62,463 nucleotides of DNA from Olsenella sp. An285 (GCF_002159625.1 NZ_NFIZ01000014.1:1-62463); one strand, 5' to 3'; numbered from the stretch's first letter, positions 35,159 through 44,503 are shown. Notes: a model not told the origin generated them from the letters alone. A program made the numbers and translations.

Positions 35159-35677
35159 ATGAGCTGCGAGCTTTCTGCCATCGTCGCCGTCTGCGACGAC
35201 TGGGGGATAGGGCTGGACGGCGGGATGGTCGTCCGCAACCGCGAGGACATGAGGCACTTTGTCTCGTGCACGACGGGACATCCCGTCATCATGGGGCGTC
35301 GCACGCTCGAGAGCTTCCCCGGCGGCCGTCCCCTCAAGAACCGTCGCAACATCGTGCTCACGCGCGATTCCGGGTTCTCCCGCGAGGGAGTGGAGGTCGC
35401 GCACACGGTCGAGGAGGCGCTCCGTGCCGTGGAGGGGGAGGACGAGGCCTGGGTCATCGGCGGGGGAGAGGTCTACCGGCAGCTCCTGCCCCTGTGCTCG
35501 AGGGCGGTCGTCACCAGGAACCGCTGCGTTCGCAGGGCGGACGCCTACTTCCTCGACCTCGACGCGAGCCCGGACTGGAGGGTCTCGGGCATTCGCGAGG
35601 GGGGCGTGACCGAGGAGGGCGTCCCCTTTGACTTCGTGACGTACGAGAACGCGGGTCTGCTGGCGGGTGGCGTCTAG
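35159..35677 (+). CDS. folA: Dihydrofolate reductase
   Basis: A 172-residue NADPH-dependent enzyme that regenerates THF. Landmarks: AIVAVCDDWGIG (about 7-18), the catalytic acidic residue in NREDMRHF (about 28-35), the NADPH motif MGRRTLESFPGGRPLKNRRNIVLTR (about 46-70) and the WVIGGGEVYRQLLP motif (about 96-109). The start at 35159 is chosen over 35147 because GGGAGG lies just before it. It is convergent with thyA, whose reaction makes the dihydrofolate it reduces; only 5 bases separate the stops. Confidence 0.95.
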   Translation: MSCELSAIVAVCDDWGIGLDGGMVVRNREDMRHFVSCTTGHPVIMGRRTLESFPGGRPLKNRRNIVLTRDSGFSREGVEVAHTVEEALRAVEGEDEAWVIGGGEVYRQLLPLCSRAVVTRNRCVRRADAYFLDLDASPDWRVSGIREGGVTEEGVPFDFVTYENAGLLAGGV

Positions 35678-35682
35678 CGGCG

Positions 35683-36531
35683 CTAGATGGCGATGGGGAT
35701 GTCCCTCACCTGGGGCCCGTGCTCGTAGCCCTCCACGATGAGGTCGCTCGTGGTGAAGGCGTAGAAGTCGGTCACGTCGGGGTTGAGGCTCACGCGCGGG
35801 GCCGGGTAGGTGGGGCGCGAGATGAGCTCGCGCACCACGTCGACGTGGCGGTCGTAGATGTGGGCGTCGGCGATCATGTGGACGAGCTCGCCCGCAATCA
35901 TGCCGGATACCTGGGCCACCATCATGAGCAGGATGGCGTACTGGCAGACGTTCCAGTTGTTTGCCGCGAGCACGTCCTGGCTGCGCTGGACGAGCACCAT
36001 GTTGAGGGTGGGGCGGTCGTCACCGGGCTCCTGCGTCACGTTGTAGATGGCGTTGTAGGCGCAGGGGTAGAGGTTCATCTCGGAGAGGTCCGCGAAGGTG
36101 TAGAGGTTGGTCATGATGCGGCGCGAGTAGGGGTTCTCGCGCAGGTCCTTGAGCACGCGGTCCATCTGGTCGAAGTCGCCGTCGGGGTAGTGGGTCTTGA
36201 CGCCCACCTGGTAGCCGTACGCCTTGCCGATCGAGCCCGTCTCGTCAGCCCACTCGTCCCAGATGTGGGAGTTGAGGTCGTGGATGTTGTTCGACTTCCT
36301 CTGGTAGATCCAGAGGACCTCGTCCATGGCGGACTTGAGCGCGGTGCGGCGCAGCGTGAGGGCGGGGAACTCCTCGCGCAGGTCGTAGCGGTTGCACACG
36401 CCAAACCGCTTGATCGTGTACGCGGGCGTGCCGTCCTCCCAGTGGGGGCGCACGCGCTGGCCCTCGGTGGTGGTCCCGTGCTCGATGATGTCCGAGCACA
36501 TGGAGATGAAGATGTCGTCTGCTCTGCTCAA
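35683..36531 (-). CDS. thyA: Thymidylate synthase
   Basis: A 282-residue enzyme that methylates dUMP with methylene-THF. It has the dUMP loop YSRRIMTNLYTF, catalytic cysteine in NLYPCAYNAIYNV, QRSQDVLAANNWNVCQYAILLMMVAQV, and the HIYDRHVDVV segment. The residue after the cysteine is alanine where most ThyA proteins have histidine (PCH), which may mark a subfamily. The best start is TTG 36531 after AGGGGGC; no ATG fits the conserved N-terminus. It follows a small membrane-protein gene by 10 bases. Confidence 0.93.
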   Translation of the reverse strand: MSRADDIFISMCSDIIEHGTTTEGQRVRPHWEDGTPAYTIKRFGVCNRYDLREEFPALTLRRTALKSAMDEVLWIYQRKSNNIHDLNSHIWDEWADETGSIGKAYGYQVGVKTHYPDGDFDQMDRVLKDLRENPYSRRIMTNLYTFADLSEMNLYPCAYNAIYNVTQEPGDDRPTLNMVLVQRSQDVLAANNWNVCQYAILLMMVAQVSGMIAGELVHMIADAHIYDRHVDVVRELISRPTYPAPRVSLNPDVTDFYAFTTSDLIVEGYEHGPQVRDIPIAI

Positions 36532-36541
36532 CGTCTGCCCC

Positions 36542-36904
36542 CTAGCTGTCGTAGACGACCGAGAACCTGCTGTCCGGCTGGTCGAGCAGGTCGTAGACAT
36601 CGTCGAGGAAGTCCTCGAGGTCGTCCGCGTAGTCGTCCTCGTACTCGTGGTACTGCGGGTGGCCCGTGCCGTAGGCGCCCGTGCCCCCCTCCAGCGCGAG
36701 CCTGCCCACGGAGGCGGCGCACCCGGTGAAGCCTGAGACCAAAAGCACGAGCAGCAGCACCGCGAGCGCGCTCACCACATAGGCGAAGGGACCCGACTGG
36801 GCGTTCGCGGGGTCGGTGGTGGCGCTCGCGCTCTCTATGACGGGCGGCCTCTCGTCGAGGCCCGTCTCCTCGTGCGGGGTCCCGTTGGGGTCGTCCTGGC
36901 TCAT
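36542..36904 (-). CDS. Small acidic single-pass membrane protein
   Basis: A 120-residue protein with a hydrophilic N-terminus (1-38), one membrane helix (about 40-62, YVVSALAVLLLVLLVSGFTGC) and a very acidic, tyrosine-rich tail (YHEYEDDYADDLEDFLDDVYDLL). The cysteine at the helix end is too far from the start for a normal lipobox. No family recognised. It sits between the NUDIX gene and thyA, tightly spaced, on the same strand. Confidence 0.65.
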   Translation of the reverse strand: MSQDDPNGTPHEETGLDERPPVIESASATTDPANAQSGPFAYVVSALAVLLLVLLVSGFTGCAASVGRLALEGGTGAYGTGHPQYHEYEDDYADDLEDFLDDVYDLLDQPDSRFSVVYDS

Positions 36905-36953
36905 GCTGGTCCCTTCGTCGTGCGTTCCTCTGTCCGCCCCGGTGCCGCGCGCC

Positions 36954-37373
36954 CTAGAGCATCTGGTCCTCGAGCACCTGGTTCCAGTAGTAGGCGAGGC
37001 CCTCTACGAGGGCGCGGTCCGCGGGGAGCCACTCCACGTCGAGAAGCTCCTCGCGAGAGAGCCACCTCAGCTCCGAGTGGACGCCCTCGGCCGGCGCGGG
37101 GTCGGCGCCCTCCGCCAGGTTGCAGACGAGGCACTCCATCGAGAGGTGGAACTCGGGGTAGTCGTACTCGACGGTGTCATAGGGCCAGGCGACGCCGAGC
37201 TCGCAGCCCAGCTCCTCGCGCAGCTCGCGCTGGAGCGCCTCAAGCGGCGACTCCCCGTCCTCGATCTTGCCGCCGGGGAGCTCCCAGAGCCCCTCCTGCG
37301 GGCCCGCGGCCCTTCTCGCCGCGAGGATCCTGCCCTCCCTGCGGATGATTCCTGCCGAGACGCGTACGGTCAT
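36954..37373 (-). CDS. NUDIX hydrolase, MutT-like
   Basis: A 139-residue nucleoside-triphosphate pyrophosphatase of the MutT/NUDT1 type. The full Nudix box is present (GGKIEDGESPLEALQRELREELG, residues about 34-56). Such enzymes remove 8-oxo-dGTP or related nucleotides. Start ATG 37373. It follows the thioesterase gene by 8 bases and so is in its operon. Length is typical. Confidence 0.9.
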   Translation of the reverse strand: MTVRVSAGIIRREGRILAARRAAGPQEGLWELPGGKIEDGESPLEALQRELREELGCELGVAWPYDTVEYDYPEFHLSMECLVCNLAEGADPAPAEGVHSELRWLSREELLDVEWLPADRALVEGLAYYWNQVLEDQML

Positions 37374-37381
37374 GGTTGCTC

Positions 37382-38101
37382 CTAACGCTTTCGAATTCTC
37401 ACGAGGGCAAGGGTATCGCCGGACTCGCCGGCAAGGTCGACGTCCCAGCCTCCCTCGGACGTGTATACGACGGGACGTATGGCATCGCCGAGAAACGCCA
37501 TGCTCCGGTACTGCACCTGGAGCGTCATGGGCGGCACCGGTGCGGGCGCCCCCACGGCCTCCAGCGAGTCCAGGGCGAGGGCCACGTAGCGGGCGTTGTT
37601 GACGTGGCGGTTGGTGTCGAGCTGGCGCCTGGTGACGCGGACGGTCGGCGCTGGGGCGGGGTCTCCCTCCGGGCGCATCCTGCGGTCGAGCGGCGCCATC
37701 TCGAGCGGCGGCTCGGTCGAGAGGTAGGCGCGCTGTTCCTCCGGAACGCGCGTGGCGTGGCCGCTCCCGGTGTCGTAGACGAACCACTGGGAGTCGGCGC
37801 GCACGAGGTCCTCGCCGCGGGCGGAGATCCTGAAGTTCCTGAGCGCGTGGGCGCGCGACATCTCGTAGCACCAGGTCGACACGGTCACGTCCTCGCCAAA
37901 GGCCGGGAGCCGGTCCACCTCGATCCTCCAGTTGGCCAGGACCCATGCGAGTCCCCGCGACGCGAGGCCGTCGATGCCCATGCCGAGCTCTCCCGACTGG
38001 AAGGTCGAGCAGTCCTGGAGGTAGTTGATCGCGGCAAAGAGCGAGAGGCGTCCCGTATGGTCGCACTCGCTGTAGCGCACGCGTGAGTCGAATGAGTACA
38101 T
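37382..38101 (-). CDS. Acyl-ACP thioesterase
   Basis: A 239-residue double-hotdog thioesterase of the bacterial FatA/FatB-like family. It begins with the hotdog strand YSFDSRVRYSECDHTGRLSLFAAINYLQD; the second hotdog begins near TVRVTRRQLDTNRHVNNARYV (about 150-170), where D, N and H form the catalytic set. It releases fatty acids from acyl-ACP. It is first in a leftward operon with the NUDIX gene and divergent from a Gfo/Idh gene. Start ATG 38101 after GAAAGG. Confidence 0.9.
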   Translation of the reverse strand: MYSFDSRVRYSECDHTGRLSLFAAINYLQDCSTFQSGELGMGIDGLASRGLAWVLANWRIEVDRLPAFGEDVTVSTWCYEMSRAHALRNFRISARGEDLVRADSQWFVYDTGSGHATRVPEEQRAYLSTEPPLEMAPLDRRMRPEGDPAPAPTVRVTRRQLDTNRHVNNARYVALALDSLEAVGAPAPVPPMTLQVQYRSMAFLGDAIRPVVYTSEGGWDVDLAGESGDTLALVRIRKR

Positions 38102-38203
38102 CGTCACCCTTTCCTTCCTACAGAACCTTACCAGCTTCCCGGCCGGCGGGGTACCAGATCGGGGTGGTAGAATCGGGGTCGACGACAAGACGGGAGGCTC
38201 ATC

Positions 38204-39265
38204 ATGGGTGCTGTGAGAATCGCGACGATTGGCACGAGCGGCATATGCGAGCAGTTCTGTCGGGCCGTGGCGGACGTCGAGGGCGCGCAGGTCGTCGCCT
38301 CCTACTCGCGAGACCTGGGCCGCGCCCGCGAGTTCGGCGCGCGCTTCGGCGCCACGACCTTCTTCGACGGCCTCTCCGAGCTCGCACGCTCGCCGGAGAT
38401 CGACGCCGTCTACATTGCCAGTCCCAACGGCGCGCACGCCGCGCAGGCCACGCAGATGATCGCCGGCGGCAAGCACGTGCTCGTGGAGAAGGCGCTCGCA
38501 TCCAACGAGCGCGAGGCCCGCTCCGTCTTTGACGCCGCTCGCGCGGCTGACGTGGTTGCCATGGAGGCCCTGCGCACGCTCCACGTGCCGAGCTTCCGCA
38601 GGATCGAGGAGATGGTCTCCGCGGATCTCGGCCAGGTGAGGCTCGCCACGCTGCGCTTTGCCAAGGTCACGTCGCGCATCGCGCGCCTGAGGGCGGGGGA
38701 GCGCATCAACATCTTCGATCCCGCGCTCGCCGGGGGCGCCCTCATGGACATCGGCATCTACTGCGTGGAGCCCGCCGTCGCGCTCTTTGGCAGGCCCGCG
38801 GAGGTGCGTGCCCTCGGGGTGACCGCTCCCGTGCCGGGATGCGAGCCCGGGGACCCGTGCTCCACCATCGACCTCGCGGGCGAGGCGCTCCTGGGATACG
38901 GGGACAAGGTGGTCCAGGTCTCCTACGGCAAGGTGTGCGACGACGTCCTCTCCTCCCAGGTGGAGGGCGAGGGCGGCACGCTCGTCTGGGACGCCACCTC
39001 CTGCCCCGTCAACCTGCGGCTTCACCGCCCCGAGGGCGGCGGCCAGGTCTTCCGCATGGGGGAGGCGAGCCTCGAGCCCGTCCCCGTGGACGTTCCGGAG
39101 CGGGACATGGCCTGCGAGATCTCCGACTTCGTCTCCGCGGTTCGCGGGGAGGCGCAGGGCCTCGCCCTGCGCGAGCGCTGCGAGCGCGTCACGCTGGACT
39201 CGCTCGCCGTCATGGACGAGATCAGGCGCCAGGTTGGGGTCGTCTTTCCGGCGGACCTGGCGTAG
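38204..39265 (+). CDS. Gfo/Idh/MocA-family oxidoreductase
   Basis: A 353-residue NAD(P)-dependent dehydrogenase with the N-terminal Rossmann motif (ATIGTSGICEQF) and the EKALASN motif near residue 95, whose lysine is catalytic in the family. A C-terminal alpha/beta substrate domain follows (GGALMDIGIYCVEPAVALFG). Members oxidise sugars, inositols or dihydrodiols; the substrate here is unknown. Start ATG 38204 follows CGGGAGG. A TAGAAT box lies at 38170. Confidence 0.92.
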   Translation: MGAVRIATIGTSGICEQFCRAVADVEGAQVVASYSRDLGRAREFGARFGATTFFDGLSELARSPEIDAVYIASPNGAHAAQATQMIAGGKHVLVEKALASNEREARSVFDAARAADVVAMEALRTLHVPSFRRIEEMVSADLGQVRLATLRFAKVTSRIARLRAGERINIFDPALAGGALMDIGIYCVEPAVALFGRPAEVRALGVTAPVPGCEPGDPCSTIDLAGEALLGYGDKVVQVSYGKVCDDVLSSQVEGEGGTLVWDATSCPVNLRLHRPEGGGQVFRMGEASLEPVPVDVPERDMACEISDFVSAVRGEAQGLALRERCERVTLDSLAVMDEIRRQVGVVFPADLA

Positions 39266-39332
39266 CGGCCGTCTCGGGACCCCCTCCTGGCCCCTTGTTC
39301 TTCTCGGCCCCTCCCGAGCTCGGGCGCGGGGC

Positions 39333-40304
39333 CTACTTGGGGTAGGCGATGACGTCGGAGCCGCCAAAGCGGCTCGGGCCCTCGTCCGAGCCGGCATAGG
39401 GGCTCATGGAGTCCACGACCATCCGCGCGGCACCGGGCAGGGCGCGCGCCTCGTAGGACCTCACGAGGCCGGGCATGACCTCGCCGTCCACCTCAAGGGC
39501 GACGGGCTCGGACACCTCGACGCGCACCTCGCGCCCCTTGAGGGACTCGATGTGGGGCCTGCCGATGGACTTTCCCGTGCGGTCCACGAGGCCGAAGGCG
39601 ATGGGCGCCAGGAGCTGGGTGGCGTCAGAGGTCTCCACGATGATGACGTCCAGAAGGCCGTCGTCCATCCTGCAGTCGGGGACGATCTGTATGTCCCCCT
39701 GGATCATGGCGTTGTTGGCCACCATGCAGGTGATGCCCTCGCGCTCCACCGTCCTGCCGTCGACGGTCACGGTGAAGCGCACGACCGAGGGGCGGGGGTT
39801 GGCGAGCGCCGCGGCGAAGTAGGCGGCCTGTCCCATCATGGCCTTGTTGGGGAGGGCCGCCTGCATGAGCTGGGCGTCGAAGCCGGTGCCGGACATGAGG
39901 CCAAAGCCGCGCGTCCTTCTCTGCCAAAGCTCGTCGGTCCAGGATATCTCGCCGAGGTCGAGCCTCGCGGTCATGCCGCGGCGGCACGCGCGGGCGAGCG
40001 AGGAGGGCTCCGGCGCGTTGCCAATGTTCGCCGCGAGGAGGTTGGCGGTGCCTGACGGGAAGACGCAGGTGGGCACGTCGCGCCCCGCGAGGGCGTGGAG
40101 GATCGTCGATACCGTGCCGTCGCCCCCGGAGAGCACCACCACGTCAAAGTCCTCGGCGTCGGCGCACGCCTCGGAGGCGACGAAGTCCTCCTCCAGGACC
40201 CTGAGGAGGCACTCGTCCCCGGCCTGAGCGACCGCGCGCTCGAACTGGAAGACGGCGTCCGACCCAAAGCCGGAGCGGGGGTTGTGGATGATGAGGGTGC
40301 GCAT
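39333..40304 (-). CDS. Diacylglycerol/lipid kinase family protein (YegS/DgkB-like)
   Basis: A 323-residue DAGK-catalytic-domain protein. It shows the N-terminal IIHNPRSGFG, the nucleotide-binding VVLSGGDGTVSTILHAL (about 74-90), PSGTANLLAANIG (about 100-112), and the C-terminal substrate segment with DGEVMPG. It phosphorylates a lipid alcohol in membrane metabolism. It starts at ATG 40304; the open frame upstream is not coding. It is convergent with the Gfo/Idh gene and divergent from rnd. Confidence 0.92.
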   Translation of the reverse strand: MRTLIIHNPRSGFGSDAVFQFERAVAQAGDECLLRVLEEDFVASEACADAEDFDVVVLSGGDGTVSTILHALAGRDVPTCVFPSGTANLLAANIGNAPEPSSLARACRRGMTARLDLGEISWTDELWQRRTRGFGLMSGTGFDAQLMQAALPNKAMMGQAAYFAAALANPRPSVVRFTVTVDGRTVEREGITCMVANNAMIQGDIQIVPDCRMDDGLLDVIIVETSDATQLLAPIAFGLVDRTGKSIGRPHIESLKGREVRVEVSEPVALEVDGEVMPGLVRSYEARALPGAARMVVDSMSPYAGSDEGPSRFGGSDVIAYPK

Positions 40305-40384
40305 GGAGTGCCTCCCTGGGGTCTCATGCGGGGGATTATGTATCATGTACTCTCGGCGCGCCAAGGGCGCACCGTCAGGACACT

Positions 40385-41551
40385 ATGTTACCCAATCGCC
40401 GCACGACAGAATCGAGCACCGTGTACCTATCGACCCAATCCGAGCTCGCCGCCTTCTGCGAGCGCGCCGCCTCGCACAAGGTCCTGGCCGTGGACACCGA
40501 GTTCCTGCGCGAGAAGACCTACTACCCCAAGCTCTGCCTCGTGCAGGTTGCCACCTCGGAGGAGATAGCCGCCGTCGACCCCATCCTCATAGAGGACCTC
40601 TCTCCGCTTGCCGCCCTCTTTGAGGACGACTCCATAACCAAGGTCTTCCACGCCTGCACGCAGGACATAGAGGTGCTGCTGGACGGGATGGGGTGCGTCT
40701 GCGCCCCCGTCTTCGACACGCAGCTCGCTGCGGCCTTCCTGGGCATGCGCCAGCAGGTGAGCTACGGCTCTCTCGTGGAGGCGTACTGCGGGGTGCACCT
40801 CGCCAAGGCCGAGAGCCTCACGGACTGGTCACGCCGCCCGCTCGACCCCGAGCAGCTCAGGTACGCCGAGGACGACGTGCGCTACCTGCCGGGCATCTAC
40901 GACCGCATGATGTCTCAGCTGGTCGAGAGGGACCGCCTCTCCTGGCTCGCCCCCGAGATGGAGACGCTCTGCGACCCCGCCCGCGTGCGCCGGGAGCCGC
41001 GCGAGGCGTACCTCAGGCTCAAGCGCTCCGGCTCGCTCACGAGAAGGCAGCTCGCCGTCGCTCGCGAGGTCTGCGCGTGGCGCGAGGAGTGCGCCGCCCG
41101 GCGTGACATACCCCGGAAGTGGGTCGCCTCCGACGAGGTGGTCGTCGAGATCTGCAAGCGCACGCCGTCCTCCGTCGAGCGCCTGAGGCGCGTCCGCGGG
41201 ACCGACCAGATTCCCGAGGGCGACGCCCGCGAGCTCGTCCGCGCGGTCGCGCGCGGCGTCGCGTGCCCCGCCGCCGAGTGCCCGCGCGTCGTGCGTCACG
41301 CCCGACCCTCCGCCGAGACCGAGGGCGTCATCGACCTCATGTACGCCGTGCTCCGCCTCGTCTCCGAGAAGAGCGGCGTGGCGACGCAGCTCATCGCCAC
41401 CAGGGATGACCTCATGGACTTCCTTACGGACCGAGAGAGCGCGCGCCTGGCCACGTCCTGGCGCTGGGAGCTTGCCGGCCACACGCTCGACCGCCTGCTC
41501 TCCGGCGAGGTGGGCCTCACCGTCAAGGAGGGCAGGATCGAGCTGCTCTAG
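40385..41551 (+). CDS. rnd: Ribonuclease D
   Basis: A 388-residue 3'-5' exonuclease of the DEDDy type with one or two HRDC domains. The catalytic residues are visible: DTEFLRE (about 36), HACTQDIEVL (about 87), and YAEDDVRYLPG (about 160). HRDC-like helical repeats run from about 220 to 380. It trims tRNA and other stable RNA. The start is ATG 40385 after AGGACACT, though GTG 40421 is an alternative as both ribosome sites are weak. Confidence 0.93.
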   Translation: MLPNRRTTESSTVYLSTQSELAAFCERAASHKVLAVDTEFLREKTYYPKLCLVQVATSEEIAAVDPILIEDLSPLAALFEDDSITKVFHACTQDIEVLLDGMGCVCAPVFDTQLAAAFLGMRQQVSYGSLVEAYCGVHLAKAESLTDWSRRPLDPEQLRYAEDDVRYLPGIYDRMMSQLVERDRLSWLAPEMETLCDPARVRREPREAYLRLKRSGSLTRRQLAVAREVCAWREECAARRDIPRKWVASDEVVVEICKRTPSSVERLRRVRGTDQIPEGDARELVRAVARGVACPAAECPRVVRHARPSAETEGVIDLMYAVLRLVSEKSGVATQLIATRDDLMDFLTDRESARLATSWRWELAGHTLDRLLSGEVGLTVKEGRIELL

Positions 41552-41637
41552 GGCTCGGGTCTGCTCCCGCGCCCCGCGCGAATTGTTGTCCGGTCCTCCG
41601 GGTAGAATGAATCCCAACCTCTTGGATTGGAGTTGGG

Positions 41638-42342
41638 ATGCCTCTCTACTACGGCTTCGGCTACGGAATGGACATGGGCTACCTCCTGGTGGCGCTCGTC
41701 GCCCTGGTGATCGGCGCCGCCGCCCAGGCCTACATCAACAGCACGTACCGAAAGTGGTCTCGCGTGCCCGCGAACGTGCCCGGCACGGGGGCGGACGTCG
41801 CCCGGCGCATGCTCGCCGAGGGCGGCGCCACGGGCGTGGGCATCACGCGCGTGGCGGGCAGCCTCACGGACCACTACGACCCGCGCGACAACCGCCTTCA
41901 CCTCTCGGACGACAACTACCGTGGCGCCTCGGTGGCCTCGGTCGCCGTGGCCTGTCACGAGGCCGGCCACGCCATCCAGGCGGCGCGCGGGTTCTCGATG
42001 TATCGCCTGCGCACCGCGCTCGTCCCTGCGGTGAACTTCGCCCAGCAGGGGTGGGCGCTCGTGCTCCTGGCGGGCATCCTCCTCAACGTTGCGGGCCTCG
42101 TGCAGCTGGCCATCGCCCTCTTTGCCGTCGCGGTGGTGTTCCAGCTGGTGACGCTGCCGGTGGAGATCGACGCCTCGCGCCGCGCCGTGGCGTACCTCTC
42201 CCAGAACGGCTCCGGCATGGACGAGAGGGGCGCGCGCTCGGTCCTCACCGCCGCCGCGCTCACCTACGTTGCGGCCGCCCTCACCTCCATCATCCAGCTC
42301 CTGTACCTGCTCAGCCGCTACGGCGGGCGAGGTGACGAGTGA
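41638..42342 (+). CDS. Membrane zinc metallopeptidase, YugP/Zn_peptidase_2 family
   Basis: A 234-residue integral membrane peptidase. A first helix (about 13-31) is followed by the active-site motif ACHEAGHAIQAA (HExxH type, about 105-116) and three more helices (about 137-180, 205-228). Family members are of unknown physiological role. Its stop overlaps the xseA start, so the two are coupled. Start ATG 41638 follows TGGAG. Confidence 0.9.
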   Translation: MPLYYGFGYGMDMGYLLVALVALVIGAAAQAYINSTYRKWSRVPANVPGTGADVARRMLAEGGATGVGITRVAGSLTDHYDPRDNRLHLSDDNYRGASVASVAVACHEAGHAIQAARGFSMYRLRTALVPAVNFAQQGWALVLLAGILLNVAGLVQLAIALFAVAVVFQLVTLPVEIDASRRAVAYLSQNGSGMDERGARSVLTAAALTYVAAALTSIIQLLYLLSRYGGRGDE

Positions 42343-43688
42343 TGGGGGAGAGCAGGGACGGCGCTCCGGCGCCCATCTCCGTGACCGACGCAGTCGCCCT
42401 TGCCAAGGGCGCGGTCTCGCAGTGGCCCACGCTCGTTGTGGGCGGCGAGGTCTCTGGCTTCCGCGGGCCCAACGCCCGATCTGGGCACTGCTACTTCGAG
42501 GTCAAGGACGACGGCGCCTCCATGAGCGTCATCGTGTGGCGGGGCACCGCCCAGAAGATGGGCTTCCAGCTTCGCGACGGCCTCGCCGTGCAGCTCACGG
42601 GCAAGTTCGACGTCTACAAGGCCTCCGGCAAGCTCTCCTTCGTGGCGAGCAAGGTGGAGGCCGCGGGGGAGGGGCTCCTGCGCCAGCAGGTCGCAGAGCT
42701 CGCCAGAAGGCTCGAGCGCGAGGGCCTCATGGACCCAGCGCGCAAGCGCCACGTCCCCGCGTTCTGCTCCCGCGTCTGCGTGGTGACGTCTCTCTCTGGC
42801 AGCGTCATCGAGGACGTCAAGCGCACGCTCGCGCGCCGCAATCGGCTCGTCGAGATTGACGTCGTGGGGTGCTCCGTCCAGGGGGCGGACGCTCCCGCCA
42901 CCATCGTGCGCGCGCTTGCCACTGCGGCCGCAGCCCGGCCGGACGCCATCCTGCTCGTGCGCGGCGGCGGCTCCTTCGAGGACCTCATGTGCTTCAACGA
43001 CGAGTCCGTCGCGCGCGCCATCGCCGCGTGCCCCGTCCCGGTGGTCACCGGCATAGGCCACGAGCCCGACACCACCATCGCCGACATGGTGGCGGACCGG
43101 CGCGCCTCCACGCCAACCGCGGCCGCGGAGTCCGTGGCCCCCGCCTTCGACGAGGTCGAGCGCCAGATGCTTCAGCGCCAGGTGCGCCTCGGCCGCGCGA
43201 TGTCCGCCGCGCTCTCGTTCCGGGGGCAGCACGTGACCTCGCTCGCTCGCCTCATGGCCGGCTCGGTTGACGCCGAGCTCTCCAGGCGCCGCGTTGCGCT
43301 CGACGCCCTCGGCGCGCGGCGGTGCCTCACGGACCCGCTCGCCACCGTCACGGCGCGCCGCGACGACCTCATGCAGACCGAGCAGCGCCTGCACGACGCG
43401 GTCCCGCGCTCGCTCGCGCGGCAGCGGGAGGGCTGCGAGCACGCCTCAACGCGGCTCGCCGCGGTTGCGGGCAAGCTCCTCGCGCCCGGCGAGGCCACGC
43501 TCGCGCGGCTCGCTGCGTCGCTCGACGCTCTCTCGCCGCTCTCCGTCCTCGCCCGCGGCTACGCCATCGCCCGCGGCGGCGACGGCCACGTCGTCAAGGA
43601 CGCGCGCGAGCTTGCCGTTGGCGACGAGCTCACCGTTCTTCTCGGCACTGGCTCCGTGGGCGCCAGCGTCACCTCCATCAGCGAATAG
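42342..43688 (+). CDS. xseA: Exodeoxyribonuclease VII large subunit
   Basis: A 448-residue nuclease subunit. An N-terminal OB fold (about 14-110, VVGGEVSGFRGPNARSGHCYFEVKD) binds DNA; the catalytic core includes VVTSLSGSVIEDV and DAILLVRGGGSFEDL, then GIGHEPDTTIADMVADRRASTPTAAAE (about 232-258); a long helical region and the C-terminal GYAIA beta tail close it. ATG 42342 lies inside the previous stop; GTG 42339 is an alternative. With XseB it degrades single-stranded DNA. Confidence 0.96.
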   Translation: MGESRDGAPAPISVTDAVALAKGAVSQWPTLVVGGEVSGFRGPNARSGHCYFEVKDDGASMSVIVWRGTAQKMGFQLRDGLAVQLTGKFDVYKASGKLSFVASKVEAAGEGLLRQQVAELARRLEREGLMDPARKRHVPAFCSRVCVVTSLSGSVIEDVKRTLARRNRLVEIDVVGCSVQGADAPATIVRALATAAAARPDAILLVRGGGSFEDLMCFNDESVARAIAACPVPVVTGIGHEPDTTIADMVADRRASTPTAAAESVAPAFDEVERQMLQRQVRLGRAMSAALSFRGQHVTSLARLMAGSVDAELSRRRVALDALGARRCLTDPLATVTARRDDLMQTEQRLHDAVPRSLARQREGCEHASTRLAAVAGKLLAPGEATLARLAASLDALSPLSVLARGYAIARGGDGHVVKDARELAVGDELTVLLGTGSVGASVTSISE

Positions 43689-43717
43689 CCCGGCTTCTAC
43701 CGAAGGGAGACCATCGC

Positions 43718-43990
43718 ATGTCAGAGCAGACCTACCGCCCCATCGACGCGATGACGTTCAAGGAGGCCTCGATCGAGCTCGAGCAGATCGTGCGCTCGCT
43801 CGAGTCCGGGGACCTCGAGCTCGAGGACTCGCTCGAGCGCTACGGCCGTGGTGTGGAGCTCCTCAAGAGCCTCCGCGCGCGCCTGGCGGACGCCGAGCAG
43901 AAGGTGCGCGTGCTCCTGGACGCCACGGACGAGTCGGCCGTCACCACGGACACCGCCTCGGCGCCCAGCGTGGCCTACATCAACGAGTAG
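43718..43990 (+). CDS. xseB: Exodeoxyribonuclease VII small subunit
   Basis: A 90-residue helical partner of XseA with the family core FKEASIELEQIVRSLESGDLELEDSLERYGRGVELLKSL (about 11-48). The C-terminus has an extra Thr/Ser/Ala tail of about 18 residues. It starts 29 bases after xseA with ribosome site AAGGGAG. Small size and location make the call firm. Confidence 0.95.
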   Translation: MSEQTYRPIDAMTFKEASIELEQIVRSLESGDLELEDSLERYGRGVELLKSLRARLADAEQKVRVLLDATDESAVTTDTASAPSVAYINE

Positions 43991-44043
43991 CGCCCGCGGA
44001 CTACAATAGGGCCAGCAGGCCACAGCGCGAGATTGGAGCCCCC

Positions 44044-44388
44044 ATGTCCGACTGCATCTTCTGCAAGATCGCCAACGGTGAGATTCCGAGCGACTTCCTC
44101 TACGAGGACGACAACGTCGTCGCCTTCCGTGACCTCAACCCCCAGGCGCCCGTTCACGTGCTCGTGGTTCCCAAGGCGCACCACGACAACTTCGTGGACG
44201 GCGTTCCCGCGGAGACTCTCCTCTCCATGGAGAGGGCGGTCAAGGCCGTGGCCGAGAAGTGCGGCGTCGCGGAGTCCGGCTTCCGCTGCATCATGAACAC
44301 CGGCGCGGCGGCAGGCCAGACGGTGATGCACCTCCACATGCACGTGCTGGGCGGGAAGGACCTCGGCGAGGGGCTCATTCCCGCATAA
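44044..44388 (+). CDS. HIT-family nucleotide hydrolase (HinT-like)
   Basis: A 114-residue histidine-triad protein: DCIFCKIANGEIPS at the N-terminus and the triad HLHMHVLGG near residues 97-105. Such enzymes hydrolyse AMP-lysine and other nucleoside phosphoramidates. Start ATG 44044 follows TTGGAGCCCC. It stands 54 bases after xseB and 116 before ackA. Confidence 0.95.
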   Translation: MSDCIFCKIANGEIPSDFLYEDDNVVAFRDLNPQAPVHVLVVPKAHHDNFVDGVPAETLLSMERAVKAVAEKCGVAESGFRCIMNTGAAAGQTVMHLHMHVLGGKDLGEGLIPA

Positions 44389-44503
44389 CGTGGTCCAGCG
44401 AGCCTTAAAAAATGTTCCAAGGCACAGTTTTTCGCCCCTTCCGCGGGCGTATCATGGAGACACATCAGGCTAGCAGGTGGGGTATCCCCGCGAGAGGAGA
44501 GTC

